A stretch of 42,569 nt of DNA, taken from NCBI GenBank assembly GCA_035528275.1, contig DATKYV010000246.1, positions 1-42,569 of the forward strand, read 5' to 3'. The position numbers were made by a program, and so were the translations under genes. The notes beneath the pieces were generated by a model. The model was given only the letters and a program-made list of their open reading frames with translations. It made no database searches and had not been told where the DNA came from. Of the stretch, positions 31,276 through 39,393 are shown piece by piece (position 1 is the stretch's first letter; each line of letters begins with the position of its first letter). The DNA is from DATKYV01 sp035528275 (GTDB taxonomy: Bacteria > Acidobacteriota > Terriglobia > UBA7540).

Positions 31276-32685
31276 ATGGGTCACAATCTTGTTCAGATTT
31301 CGACGCCGGACCAGCCTCCCGCAGGAGATGCTCGGGAGAAGTTCCCGCACCACCCACCCGGGCCAGGACACCCGAGGACCTTCTACATCGAGACTTTCGG
31401 TTGTCAGATGAACGTGCACGATTCGGAGAAGGTGGCCGGCGTCCTCATGGCTCGCGGGCTTCGCCCCGTCGAGAACCACGGGCAAGCCGACATCGTCCTC
31501 TACAACACCTGCAGCATTCGAGAGAAGGCCGCGCAGAAGGTCTTCTCGCGCCTCGGAACCTTCCGTAAGGGAGGGATCTCCGACTCCAAAATCATCGGCG
31601 TCCTGGGCTGCGTGGCGCAGCAGGAGGGCGAGCGGATATTCGAACGCGCCCCGCAGGTCAGCCTGGTCTGCGGTTCGGCCAGCTATTCGACTTTGCCGGA
31701 ATTGCTGAGGCAGCTCGAGACGGGCAACAGACGGGTCGCGGGTCTGGGCCTCGATACCGACGAGTGTTTTGAGACGGAAATCACCAGCCGGGACAATCCC
31801 TTCCGCGCTTACCTCACCATCGTCGAGGGGTGCAGCCAGCGGTGTTCGTTTTGTGTGGTGCCGAATACGCGCGGCCCGGAGAGAAGCCGCCCGAGCGGCA
31901 GAATTCTGGAAGATTGCCGGCGACTCATCGACGGCGGGTATAGGGAAATCCAGCTGCTCGGGCAGATCGTCAACAACTGGCAGGACACTTCACCGGCGCG
32001 GCTGAGTTTCACGGAGCTGCTGGCCCGGGTGGCGGAAGTACCGGGAGTGCGGCGCGTTCGCTTCACGACCTCGCATCCCCGCTATTTTACTCCCGACATC
32101 GTGCAGGCTATCGAAACTCATCCGGCGCTTTGCGATCAAGTTCACCTGCCCGTGCAATCGGGTTCGACGAGGGTTCTGGCAGCCATGCTGCGCGGTTACA
32201 CGCGCGAGGAGTATCTGGCAAGAATCGATTGCATCCGCAAAGCCTGTCGTGCTATTAGCATTTCGACGGACATCATCGTGGGTTTTTGTGACGAACGGCG
32301 GGAGGATTTTGAACAGACCCTCTCACTGCTCGATGCCGTCGAATACGATCAGGTCTTTTCATTCAAGTATTCGCCCCGGCCGAATACCGCTGCGCGGGGA
32401 TTCGAGGACACGGTTCCGGAGGAGGAGAAGGGGGAGCGCCTGGCGGAGCTTCAGGAGCGCCAACGCGGCATTCAACTGCGCCGAAATCAGGCGCTGGTGG
32501 GACGGGAATTTGAGGTGCTGGTGGACGGTTTCCAGCCCCGCCTCGGACAGTCAGTGGGACGGACAACGAGCAATCGAGTCATCAATTTTCCGGGTTCGCC
32601 CGAGTGGGTGGGACGTTACATGAATGTGCGCGTGACGGCCGCCGGACCGAACAGCCTGGTGGGGCAAACGACCGGGCAGGATTGA
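31276..32685 (+). CDS. miaB: tRNA-2-methylthio-N6-dimethylallyladenosine synthase (MiaB)
   Basis: Radical-SAM methylthiotransferase acting on i6A37 of tRNAs, 469 residues. The UPF0004 domain holds one iron-sulfur cluster with C43 (FGCQMN), C79 (NTCSIR) and C112 (GCVAQ). The radical-SAM cluster is C186, C190 and C193 in GCSQRCSFC. The TRAM domain follows (GREFEVLVDGFQPRLGQSVG, NRVINFPGS). The start at 31276 gives a 33-residue Pro-rich leader before YIETFGCQMN, and a longer frame upstream overlaps recN and is rejected. One oddity is LLGQIVNNW where most MiaB proteins have LGQNVNSY. A bifunctional-nuclease gene follows after 76 bases. Confidence 0.95.
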   Translation: MGHNLVQISTPDQPPAGDAREKFPHHPPGPGHPRTFYIETFGCQMNVHDSEKVAGVLMARGLRPVENHGQADIVLYNTCSIREKAAQKVFSRLGTFRKGGISDSKIIGVLGCVAQQEGERIFERAPQVSLVCGSASYSTLPELLRQLETGNRRVAGLGLDTDECFETEITSRDNPFRAYLTIVEGCSQRCSFCVVPNTRGPERSRPSGRILEDCRRLIDGGYREIQLLGQIVNNWQDTSPARLSFTELLARVAEVPGVRRVRFTTSHPRYFTPDIVQAIETHPALCDQVHLPVQSGSTRVLAAMLRGYTREEYLARIDCIRKACRAISISTDIIVGFCDERREDFEQTLSLLDAVEYDQVFSFKYSPRPNTAARGFEDTVPEEEKGERLAELQERQRGIQLRRNQALVGREFEVLVDGFQPRLGQSVGRTTSNRVINFPGSPEWVGRYMNVRVTAAGPNSLVGQTTGQD

Positions 32686-32761
32686 TCCGCCGCCGCGGCG
32701 CGCTGAGGTTTCAACGTTTTGCCGTGGATGTGCACAGGGCCACGGGTTTAGGGAGGGTCCG

Positions 32762-33247
32762 ATGGAAGTTGAAATGAAGATTCGTGGACTGATGATGGAT
32801 CCCGTCACCAACATGCCCATCGTCATCCTCAAGGATGTGAACGGCTCGGCCGTGCTTCCCATCTGGGTGGGCATCTACGAAGCGAACGCCATCGCCCTGG
32901 AGATCGAGAAGGTGTCAACCCCTCGCCCCATGACCCACGACCTTCTGAAGAATCTGCTCCTCGGCTTGGATACCCAAGTCCACAAGGTTGTGGTGTGCGA
33001 TCTGCGGGAGGATACCTTCTACGCCCTGATCTGGCTGGAAAAAGACGGGCAGACCATCTCCATCGATTCCCGGCCGAGCGACGCCCTGGCCCTGGCACTG
33101 CGCGTCGATTGCCCGATTTTCGTGGAGGATGAAGTCCTGAAGAACTCCAAGGTATCGAGCGCAACATCCGACAAGGTCAACAACGAAGAACTGAGGAAAT
33201 GGCTGGAAAACCTGAACGACGAGGATACCGGACGATACAAGATGTAA
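32762..33247 (+). CDS. Bifunctional nuclease family protein (DUF151)
   Basis: 161-residue DUF151 protein. The family core is MKIRGLMMDPVTNMPIVILK, VLPIWVGIYEANAIALEIEK, RPMTHDLLKNLLL and FYALIWLEKDGQTISIDSRP with SDALALALRVDCPIFV. The acidic C-terminal tail is family-like. Plant and bacterial members were reported to have nuclease activity on RNA and DNA, but the physiological role in bacteria is not settled. A strong ribosome site (GGGAGGG) precedes the ATG. It follows miaB, a frequent pairing, and precedes parAB. Confidence 0.92.
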   Translation: MEVEMKIRGLMMDPVTNMPIVILKDVNGSAVLPIWVGIYEANAIALEIEKVSTPRPMTHDLLKNLLLGLDTQVHKVVVCDLREDTFYALIWLEKDGQTISIDSRPSDALALALRVDCPIFVEDEVLKNSKVSSATSDKVNNEELRKWLENLNDEDTGRYKM

Positions 33248-33327
33248 TCAGGCGCGGCCGGGCAGGCATCCGCCCGGGCCGTGACTCGAACGGCGACTAA
33301 ACCCATCGGTCCCGGCCGGAGTGTTGT

Positions 33328-34092
33328 GTGGTTACGGTCATCGCCATCGCCAATCAGAAGGGCGGAGTCGGGAAGACCACCACAGCCATCAACCTTGCTG
33401 CCGCAATCGCGCGGAAGAAGAAGCGGACCCTCCTGATCGATCTCGATCCCCAGGCGAACAGCAGCTTGACCTTTTTCCCCCTCGAGGAGGTCACGCACAC
33501 GGTATACGACGTCCTTTCAAACAACCACCTGAGCTTGGGCGAGATCGTCAAGCCAACGAAATGGGCGAACTTGTGCCTGGCCCCCTCCAAGATCGCGCTG
33601 GCCAAGCTGGAAGCCAACCTGGTGGGCCAATTCGACGCGGCATTTCGTTTGAAGGACGCCCTGGCGCCGAACCGGAAGGACTTTGACGTCATCGTCATCG
33701 ACACGCCGCCGACCTTGGGGATCATGACGGTGAACGCCCTGGTGGCGGCTTCGTACCTGCTGGTCCCGATCCAGTCCTCCTATTACGCGCTGGAAGGAAC
33801 CGACGACCTGCTGGAAACGCTCGAGCGGGTGCGGGCCCGCCCGAATCCGGATTTGCAGTTGCTCGGTGTCCTAGTGACCATGTTCGACAAACGGACCAAT
33901 CTCGCTCGCGACATCCACAAGCAGGTCTGCCGGGTTTTCGGCGACAAGGTCTTCAAGACCGTCATTACCAAAAACGTCCGCCTGGAGGAAAGCCCGGCGT
34001 ACCGGGAAACAATCTTCAGCTACGCTCCCGATTCCTCGGGTGCCGAGGAGTACGAGCGTTTGGCGCGGGAGGTCTTAAAACGTGTCCGGTAG
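33328..34092 (+). CDS. parA: ParA/Soj-type partition ATPase
   Basis: 254-residue ParA-family ATPase. The deviant Walker A is KGGVGKTT (11-18), preceded by VIAIANQ, with LLIDLDPQANSSLTF as switch and VIVIDTPPTLGIMTVNAL as Walker B region. It starts at a GTG (33328) with CCGGAG six bases upstream. It has no N-terminal helix-turn-helix, so it is of the short chromosomal type. parB starts inside its 3' end (11-base overlap), so the pair is coupled. Role: moving ParB-bound DNA or another cargo along the nucleoid. Confidence 0.93.
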   Translation: MVTVIAIANQKGGVGKTTTAINLAAAIARKKKRTLLIDLDPQANSSLTFFPLEEVTHTVYDVLSNNHLSLGEIVKPTKWANLCLAPSKIALAKLEANLVGQFDAAFRLKDALAPNRKDFDVIVIDTPPTLGIMTVNALVAASYLLVPIQSSYYALEGTDDLLETLERVRARPNPDLQLLGVLVTMFDKRTNLARDIHKQVCRVFGDKVFKTVITKNVRLEESPAYRETIFSYAPDSSGAEEYERLAREVLKRVR

Positions 34093-34906
34093 ACGCGCAG
34101 GTTTGCCCATAACAGTGAAGATGCGGCACAACGCCCACTACGTCGAAGAGATCATCTCCCGCAGCGGCGCCGCCATCGGCAGGATGATTCCCATCGAGCA
34201 GCTCCAGCCCAACGCCGACCAGCCGCGGAAAGACCGGGGCGAGATGAAGGGGCTTGTCGATTCGGTGCAGGAAAAAGGCGTCCTCGAGCCGTTGCTGGTC
34301 CGCCACCTCCCGGGCTCCCAGAAATACATGATTATCGCCGGCGAACGGCGTTATCACGCCGCGCGTTCCGCCGGGCTGCGCGAGGTTCCTTGTATCGAGA
34401 AGGACGCCGACGAGGCGGAAACCCTGGAGCTGGCGCTGATCGAAAACCTGCAGCGGAAAGACCTGAACCCTTTCGAGGAAGCCGACGGTGTGCACGCTCT
34501 GGGGGACCGGCTGGGATTGTCCCACGAAGAGATCGCGCGGAAGATCGGCAAGGGAAGGTCCTCCATCACCGAAGTGCTCAGCCTGCGAGGCATTCCCGAA
34601 GAAATCAAGGCCCTTTGCATCGAGAAGGGAGTTGTTTCCAAGTCGCAGCTTCTTCAGGTTGCGCGCCAGCCGAGTGAAGCCAAAATGCGCAACCTCGTCC
34701 GCCTTTTTGCGCTGGGGATGATGAACCGCGAAAAGGCCCGCGAGGAGCGCAATCCCGCGAAGAAGCCGCGAAGTGCTGTCTTCCGTTTCGTTCCTCCCGC
34801 CAAGGAATTCAAGTTGATCCTGCAGTTCCGAAAAAACCACGTGGAACGCGATGAGGTCATCCGGGCGCTGCAACGCATCATCGAGATTCTGGAATCCGAA
34901 GCCTGA
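34082..34906 (+). CDS. parB: ParB/Spo0J-type partition protein
   Basis: 274-residue ParB. The CTP-binding N-domain has IPIEQLQPNADQPRKDRGEM and the arginine-rich GERRYHAA (about 87-94), then ELALIENLQRKDLNPFEEAD. The DNA-binding domain has a helix-turn-helix (LSHEEIARKIGKGRSSITEV). The C-terminal 45 residues (KEFKLILQFRKNHVERDEVI) differ from the usual Lys-rich ParB dimer domain. It starts with GTG at 34082 inside parA. No parS-like site was found in the window. Alternative: a ParB-like protein serving a non-chromosomal cargo. Confidence 0.92.
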   Translation: MSGRRAGLPITVKMRHNAHYVEEIISRSGAAIGRMIPIEQLQPNADQPRKDRGEMKGLVDSVQEKGVLEPLLVRHLPGSQKYMIIAGERRYHAARSAGLREVPCIEKDADEAETLELALIENLQRKDLNPFEEADGVHALGDRLGLSHEEIARKIGKGRSSITEVLSLRGIPEEIKALCIEKGVVSKSQLLQVARQPSEAKMRNLVRLFALGMMNREKAREERNPAKKPRSAVFRFVPPAKEFKLILQFRKNHVERDEVIRALQRIIEILESEA

Positions 34907-34945
34907 CGACCCGTCGAGCGTTGAAAGTCGAAGGTCAAGAGCCGC

Positions 34946-35164
34946 GTGCGGCTATCAGTGCGCATCTCGAACTCTTCGACTTGGGTGAGTACCCGGGAGC
35001 GCGCCGCTCTTCGCGGCTATGGGCGCACGGCGGAGCGGGCCTTTAAGATTGTGGATACTGTGGAAGGATTTCAGGCGATCGCGCCGGAGCGCGCTCTCTT
35101 CAAGCGGGAAACCGTCGAGGTCACCCTGGCCAGCAAGAGGTGCGTGATCGCTTGGGTGTACTGA
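34946..35164 (+). CDS. Possible small protein of unknown function
   Basis: 72 residues from a GTG at 34946. It is basic, with no signal peptide or membrane helix. The more protein-like part is RAFKIVDTVEGFQAIAPERA and TVEVTLASKRCVIAWVY. Codon use resembles neighbouring genes on the same strand and it fills most of the gap between parB and the next gene. No family recognised. No clear ribosome site. Confidence 0.35.
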   Translation: MRLSVRISNSSTWVSTRERAALRGYGRTAERAFKIVDTVEGFQAIAPERALFKRETVEVTLASKRCVIAWVY

Positions 35165-35225
35165 CTGAACCACGTTCCCTCCCCTCGGCGACGAATTGGC
35201 TCCGGAGATTACGCGACGGCCGGAC

Positions 35226-35567
35226 ATGACTGAGACCAATCCCGCCAACCTGACGCCAAGTCAGATTGCCGTCCTCGAAGGACTTTTGAGAGCCGGCTTC
35301 TCGTTGGTGTCTTTCGAAAAGTATGCACGAGTCGTTGGGGTGGGAAAAAACGGTTTCGTTGCCCTCCTGGACCCTGAGGAAGGTAAACTGCGCCTCTTCA
35401 GCCAGGTCGGGTACCGCATGGACGACGAAATCGGCATGTTGGTGGAACGCGGAGAAGGGAAAGCCTTCGTCTGCCACGACAGGGCAGTGGCCGCTACACC
35501 CGGATTGCTCGAGGCCTATGAACGTTTCCGAGAGGAGCTCCAGAATCACCTGCAGCCGGCGCAGTAG
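35226..35567 (+). CDS. Conserved-looking hypothetical protein
   Basis: 113 residues from the ATG at 35226. A TTG at 35196 would add ten. It is soluble, with a helical start (LTPSQIAVLEGLLRAGFSLV), a beta-rich centre (VGKNGFVALLDPEEGKLRLF) and a helical end (LLEAYERFREELQNHLQ). The fold and function are not recognised. The pattern of alternating hydrophobic residues and the intact frame support a real gene. It lies between parB and ypdA on the same strand. Confidence 0.65.
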   Translation: MTETNPANLTPSQIAVLEGLLRAGFSLVSFEKYARVVGVGKNGFVALLDPEEGKLRLFSQVGYRMDDEIGMLVERGEGKAFVCHDRAVAATPGLLEAYERFREELQNHLQPAQ

Positions 35568-35726
35568 GTGCGCCCGCGCCCGAACTTGACGGATTCCACG
35601 GCCACCCTGTACCTTTGAATGAGCGCCGAATGTGGTGCGCCTGGGATGTGCCTGACCTTCCGGCGGCTGCATTCCCCATGGCTTACACCTTTCTGCGTGT
35701 CAACTGGAGCGGAGGAAGAGGGCGGG

Positions 35727-36719
35727 ATGGCTGAGAAGCTGGACGTTGTGGTTGTGGGCGGCGGGCCTACGGGATTGGCCTGCGCCATCGAGGCGGTCCG
35801 CGGGGAACTCAAGGTGCTGGTGATCGATAAGGGCTGTCTCGTCAACTCGATCTTTAACTATCCCCCCGACATGATTTTCTTCACCAGCCGGGATTTGCTG
35901 GAGATCGGCGAAATGCCGCTGCCCAGCGTCAATGTGAAACCGACTCGAAACGAAGCCCTGGAATACTATCGCCGCGTGGCGGAGTTCTTCCACCTGCCCG
36001 TCCATCTCTACGAACGCGTCACGGCTATCGAGGGCTCGGATGGAGACTACCAGGTGCTGACTCAAACCCAGCGCGGGCGGCGCAACGGTTACGAGACGCG
36101 CAAGGTCGTGTTCGCAACCGGCTACTACGATCTGCCGAATTTGATGGGGATTCCTGGAGAAGGCCTGCCCAAGGTGAGTCACTACTATACGTCCGCCCAC
36201 CCCTTTTATCAGCGAAAGGTGGCGGTCATCGGCGGCGCCAATTCGGCTGCCGAAGCGGCGCTAGACCTTTACCGGCACGGCGCCGAAGTGACGCTCATCC
36301 ACCGGGATGCGCAGGTGGGCAAGAGGATCAAGTACTGGGTCCGGCCGGACATCGAGAACCGCATCAAAGAAGGCTCCATCCGCGCGCTATTTGAGACCGA
36401 AGTGAAGGAAATCGCGGAGGACTGGATCAGGGTAGAGACCAGGGACGGACAGATGCTGCAGCTCGAAAACGATTTCGTCTTTGCCATGACCGGTTATCAC
36501 CCTGACTTCGATTTCCTGGGCGCTGCCGGAGTCAGAATCGATCCCGAGACATGCAGACCCATCTGCAACCAGCAGACTCTGGAGAGCAACGTCCCGGGTC
36601 TCTATCTGGCAGGCTGCGTCATTGCCGGCTACCAGACCAACGAGATCTTCATCGAGAACGGCCGCTTCCACGGCAAGCAGATCATTGCCGACATCAAGAA
36701 GAAGCTGCAGAGGCTGTAA
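35727..36719 (+). CDS. ypdA: YpdA-family FAD/NAD(P)-dependent reductase (putative bacillithiol disulfide reductase)
   Basis: 330-residue flavoprotein. The ATG at 35727 follows GGAGGA. The FAD-binding motif is DVVVVGGGPTGLACAIEA (6-23). The NAD(P) motif is VAVIGGANSAAEAALDLYRH, with FAMTGYHPDFDFLGAAGV and a C-terminal GLYLAGCVIAGYQTNEIFIE. There is no CxxC redox pair as in thioredoxin reductase, as expected of YpdA. Members reduce bacillithiol disulfide in Firmicutes, and bacillithiol also occurs in some Acidobacteriota. The substrate here is inference. No bsh genes lie in the window. A strong hairpin follows the stop. Confidence 0.9.
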   Translation: MAEKLDVVVVGGGPTGLACAIEAVRGELKVLVIDKGCLVNSIFNYPPDMIFFTSRDLLEIGEMPLPSVNVKPTRNEALEYYRRVAEFFHLPVHLYERVTAIEGSDGDYQVLTQTQRGRRNGYETRKVVFATGYYDLPNLMGIPGEGLPKVSHYYTSAHPFYQRKVAVIGGANSAAEAALDLYRHGAEVTLIHRDAQVGKRIKYWVRPDIENRIKEGSIRALFETEVKEIAEDWIRVETRDGQMLQLENDFVFAMTGYHPDFDFLGAAGVRIDPETCRPICNQQTLESNVPGLYLAGCVIAGYQTNEIFIENGRFHGKQIIADIKKKLQRL

Positions 36720-36760
36720 TCCGGAAGAGTTGAAAGGATAATAGGGCTCAGGAACAGCTC

Positions 36761-36782
36761 GGGGGGAGCACCGGCTCCCCCC
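36761..36782. terminator. Bidirectional hairpin between convergent genes
   Basis: GGGGGGAGC, loop ACCG, GCTCCCCCC: a perfect 9-bp stem between ypdA (plus) and the next minus-strand gene. No U-run on either strand, so termination may be factor-assisted. Confidence 0.6.
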
Positions 36783-36812
36783 TCTTCGCGATGGGGTTCT
36801 GCGGAGTTTGGC

Positions 36813-37481
36813 TTACTCTGTGGAAGAATCCGATTCGCTCACCACCCTTTTCGCGGTCGTCGTACGATTGATGACGAAGGTCAATTCGGTGCCCTGAGGC
36901 AGGATGATGTCCTTGCCGCGCTTGAAGAGGCTGCGCACGCCCATGATGGCCGCGCCGATCCCAGCGCCATAAAGACTGCCTTTGCCTCCGGCGGTGATAG
37001 CGCCTGCCGCCGCGCCCACTCCGGCGCCGACCCCGGCGGCGATGGCGTCATCCTTTTTCGAGGCGGGTCCCTTAATGGTCCCTTCCTCGTCCTTTACTTT
37101 GGCGCCCTCAGCTCCTTCGGCCTCTTCCAGTCCTGCGGAAATAGAGTAGCGGATTTCATCCGGTGTGGTGATGGTTTCGGCGACCAACCGCATCTCTCCA
37201 ACACCTTTCACTTTTCCGGGCTGCTTCACAAACGCCACCCGGCCTTCGAGAATGCTCCCCGCGGGAACGACTTCTGCGCCGTCGTAGATGATGGGTTCAA
37301 TGACCTTGCCGCTGAAGGGGTCGCCGTTTTCGTTGGTGCGTGTGCTCAGGGTCGTGATGAGGCGGACGTAGAGGGTAGACCCTGCGGGCAGAGTCAGGGT
37401 TTGCTCAGCGGGAACCGACAGGGCAGGGAAGAGTAGGACCGCCACAAATCCCGTCGCCACGCTTCGAAACAGCCTTTTCAT
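36813..37481 (-). CDS. Secreted protein with glycine-zipper-like segment, unknown function
   Basis: 222 residues. A signal peptide (KRLFRSVATGFVAVLLFPAL, cut near VPA) is followed by a beta-rich domain. This has TLPAGSTLYVRLITTLSTRT, GAEVVPAGSILEGRVAFVKQ and LVAETITTPDEIRYSIS. A Gly/Ala-rich segment (AAGVGAGVGAAAGAITAGGK, then GIGAAIMGVRSLFKRGKDI) looks like a glycine zipper that could insert in or lie on a membrane. The last part (ILPQGTELTFVINRTT) repeats the style of the first. Similar proteins are frequent in Acidobacteriota, but I know no function. It is convergent with ypdA. Confidence 0.75.
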   Translation of the reverse strand: MKRLFRSVATGFVAVLLFPALSVPAEQTLTLPAGSTLYVRLITTLSTRTNENGDPFSGKVIEPIIYDGAEVVPAGSILEGRVAFVKQPGKVKGVGEMRLVAETITTPDEIRYSISAGLEEAEGAEGAKVKDEEGTIKGPASKKDDAIAAGVGAGVGAAAGAITAGGKGSLYGAGIGAAIMGVRSLFKRGKDIILPQGTELTFVINRTTTAKRVVSESDSSTE

Positions 37482-37706
37482 ATCGCCCTCCTCACCGCCT
37501 GCATTCCAGCAAGCCCATGGTATTCAAGAGGATTATACCACCGCAGTGTGCCCGGGGCTTCGCCCGGCGGGCGAGCGTGCTAATGCGTCCGAATGAACCC
37601 GCGCTGCGTCATGCTGATTTGATTCCCGGCAAGCGGTTCCGGTTGCTCAAATTCGGCCGATTTCCAAGTTTGATACGGCAAATGAAACGCTACGGGGCTG
37701 AGGGGT

Positions 37707-37735
37707 TTGACCTGCGCCGACCTGTCCTTTATACT
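37707..37735 (+). promoter_or_regulatory. Strong sigma-70 promoter for nuoI
   Basis: TTGACC (37707-37712), exactly 17 bases, TATACT (37730-37735). Each hexamer differs from consensus by one base. Transcription should begin near 37742, only about ten bases before the nuoI ATG, giving a very short leader (AGGGAAC before ATG). Confidence 0.65.
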
Positions 37736-37751
37736 GCCGGCCTAGGGAACA

Positions 37752-38222
37752 ATGCCGAACATTCTGCGCGAAATCGCTGAATCCGCGGCCGCCCTGGTCA
37801 AGGGTTTCAGTGTCACATTCAAGACGATGCTGCGGCCCACGGTGACGGAAGACTACCCGGACGAGCCCCCGCATTTCGAGGATCGTTACCGCGGTGTCCA
37901 CGTCCTGCGCCGCGATGAAAACGGGCTGGAAAAGTGCGTGGCTTGTTTTCTCTGCGCCGCGGCCTGCCCGTCCAACTGCATCTACATCGAAGCAGACGAG
38001 AACACTGCCGAGCACCGCATCAGCGCCGCCGAGCGCTACGCCAAGGTCTACAACATCGACTACAACCGCTGCATCTTCTGCGGTTATTGCGTGGAAGCCT
38101 GCCCGTGCGACGCCATCACCCACGGGCACGAATTCGAGATCGCCGCCTTCGACACCAGCGCGTTGGTCTACCGCAAGGAGCAACTGCTGGAGCAGACCCC
38201 AGTCGCCTCGGCAAATAAGTAA
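37752..38222 (+). CDS. nuoI: NADH-quinone oxidoreductase subunit I, encoded alone
   Basis: 156-residue NuoI, the arm subunit of complex I with two [4Fe-4S] clusters that pass electrons towards quinone. Cluster ligands are C62, C65, C68 and C117 for one and C72, C107, C110 and C113 for the other, in CVACFLCAAACP and CIFCGYCVEACP. The N-terminal amphipathic start (ALVKGFSVTFKTML), HFEDRYRGVHVLRRDENG and the end (EIAAFDTSALVYRKEQLL) are typical NuoI. No other nuo gene is in the window. It is transcribed from its own strong promoter and followed after 43 bases by a Tat-exported TIM-barrel gene, possibly in one operon. Confidence 0.95.
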   Translation: MPNILREIAESAAALVKGFSVTFKTMLRPTVTEDYPDEPPHFEDRYRGVHVLRRDENGLEKCVACFLCAAACPSNCIYIEADENTAEHRISAAERYAKVYNIDYNRCIFCGYCVEACPCDAITHGHEFEIAAFDTSALVYRKEQLLEQTPVASANK

Positions 38223-38265
38223 AACAAGAGAGAAGCCACAATTCCACTGACAAGGTGAAGCGTTC

Positions 38266-39264
38266 ATGGGATCGAAAAAGCAGCGAACCAAGGCATCCGA
38301 CCTCGTGCCCGCGTGGGAAACAACGCGTCGGGAATTTCTGAAGGGGGCCACCGTGGCCACCGCGAGCGCGCTCAGCCTTCCCGTGGCGAAAGCTGAAGCG
38401 CAGGCAACCCTGCCCACCGTCGGGCTGGGCCGTCATCGAGTGACGCGGATGATCGTGGGCAGCAATCCCGTTTACGGCTACTCGCACTTCAACAGACAGT
38501 ACGACATGCACATGATGGAGTGGTTCACCGACGACCGCATCGTCAAGTTTCTGCTGGATTGCGAGCGCGCCGGCATCAACACCTGGCAGGCCAGTTACAA
38601 CGACGAGATGGCGGAACAGTTCCCCAAGATTCGCGCTGCGGGCTGCAACATCCAGTGGATCTGCCTGGCGGCCTCCTGGCACCTGGACCCCAAACTGCCG
38701 CGCACTATCGACGCGGTGGTGGACGGCACCATCAAATGCGCGGAGGCCGCCGCGAAGATGAAACCCATCGGCATCGCGTTTCACGGTTGGGCTACCGACA
38801 TGCTCTACCGCGACGGCAAGCTGGACCGCCTCAAGGAATTTGTCGATCGGGTCCACGACCTCGGTATCGCGGCCGGCCTCTCCACGCACAACCCGGCAAT
38901 CCTCGACGCGATGGAATCCAAAGGTTGGGATAACGATTTCTATATGGCATCGCTTCACTACCTCTCGCGGCGGGCGGAGGACTGGAAAAGAGACATCGGC
39001 ACCACGCCGTTCGGCGAGTTGTACATCACGTCCGATCCCCCCAAGATGTGCGAGGCCGTGCGCCGCGCCAAGAAGCCTTGCCTGGTGTACAAGGTTCTGG
39101 CCGCGGGGCGTCAATGCGGCTCTCCCAAGGACGTGCGCGCGGCATTCGAATTTGCGTACAAAAACATCAAGCCCATCGACGCCGCCATCGTCGGCCTCTA
39201 TCCGAGGTTCTACCCGGACCAGATCGCCGAAGACACGCGGATGGTACGCGAAATCCTGGCGTGA
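38266..39264 (+). CDS. Tat-exported AKR-like TIM-barrel protein, paralogue 1
   Basis: 332 residues. A twin-arginine signal (TRREFLKGATVATASAL, RR at 21-22) shows export in folded form. The body resembles a TIM barrel: VTRMIVGSNPVYGYSHFN, CERAGINTWQASYN, IGIAFHGWATDMLYRDGKLD, AGLSTHNPAILDAMESKGW and the AKR-like end VYKVLAAGRQCGSPKDVRAA then IVGLYPRFY. The aldo/keto reductase catalytic Asp-Tyr-Lys set is not visible. It has SLHYLSR where the other two copies have CFYC. It shares blocks with the next two genes over its whole length. It follows nuoI by 43 bases, and a terminator follows it. Confidence 0.75.
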   Translation: MGSKKQRTKASDLVPAWETTRREFLKGATVATASALSLPVAKAEAQATLPTVGLGRHRVTRMIVGSNPVYGYSHFNRQYDMHMMEWFTDDRIVKFLLDCERAGINTWQASYNDEMAEQFPKIRAAGCNIQWICLAASWHLDPKLPRTIDAVVDGTIKCAEAAAKMKPIGIAFHGWATDMLYRDGKLDRLKEFVDRVHDLGIAAGLSTHNPAILDAMESKGWDNDFYMASLHYLSRRAEDWKRDIGTTPFGELYITSDPPKMCEAVRRAKKPCLVYKVLAAGRQCGSPKDVRAAFEFAYKNIKPIDAAIVGLYPRFYPDQIAEDTRMVREILA

Positions 39265-39284
39265 ATTCTTGGTGGTCGCCCTCG

Positions 39285-39303
39285 GCCCTCAGGCGGGCTT
39301 TTT
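39285..39303 (+). terminator. Intrinsic terminator after paralogue 1
   Basis: GCCC, loop TCAGGC, GGGC followed directly by TTTTT. The stem is short but GC-rich and the U-run is clear. It separates nuoI and paralogue 1 from paralogue 2. Confidence 0.55.
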
Positions 39304-39393
39304 CAATTCCTGTGGCTCGTCATTGACATTCATCACCAATAGGAGTATCGGTTCTCCGATCCGAGAGTTCCTCCCGCGCGTGAGGAGGCGCTC

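Noticed and set aside
34837..34844. CCACGTGG inside parB as a parS site
   Set aside because: Outside the central CACGTG only three of ten flanking parS positions match, and none on the left side. It lies in coding sequence whose codons explain it.
38116..39114. Open frame of 332 codons opposite the first AKR-like paralogue
   Set aside because: Antisense shadow. Equivalent frames lie opposite the other two copies because those genes share sequence.
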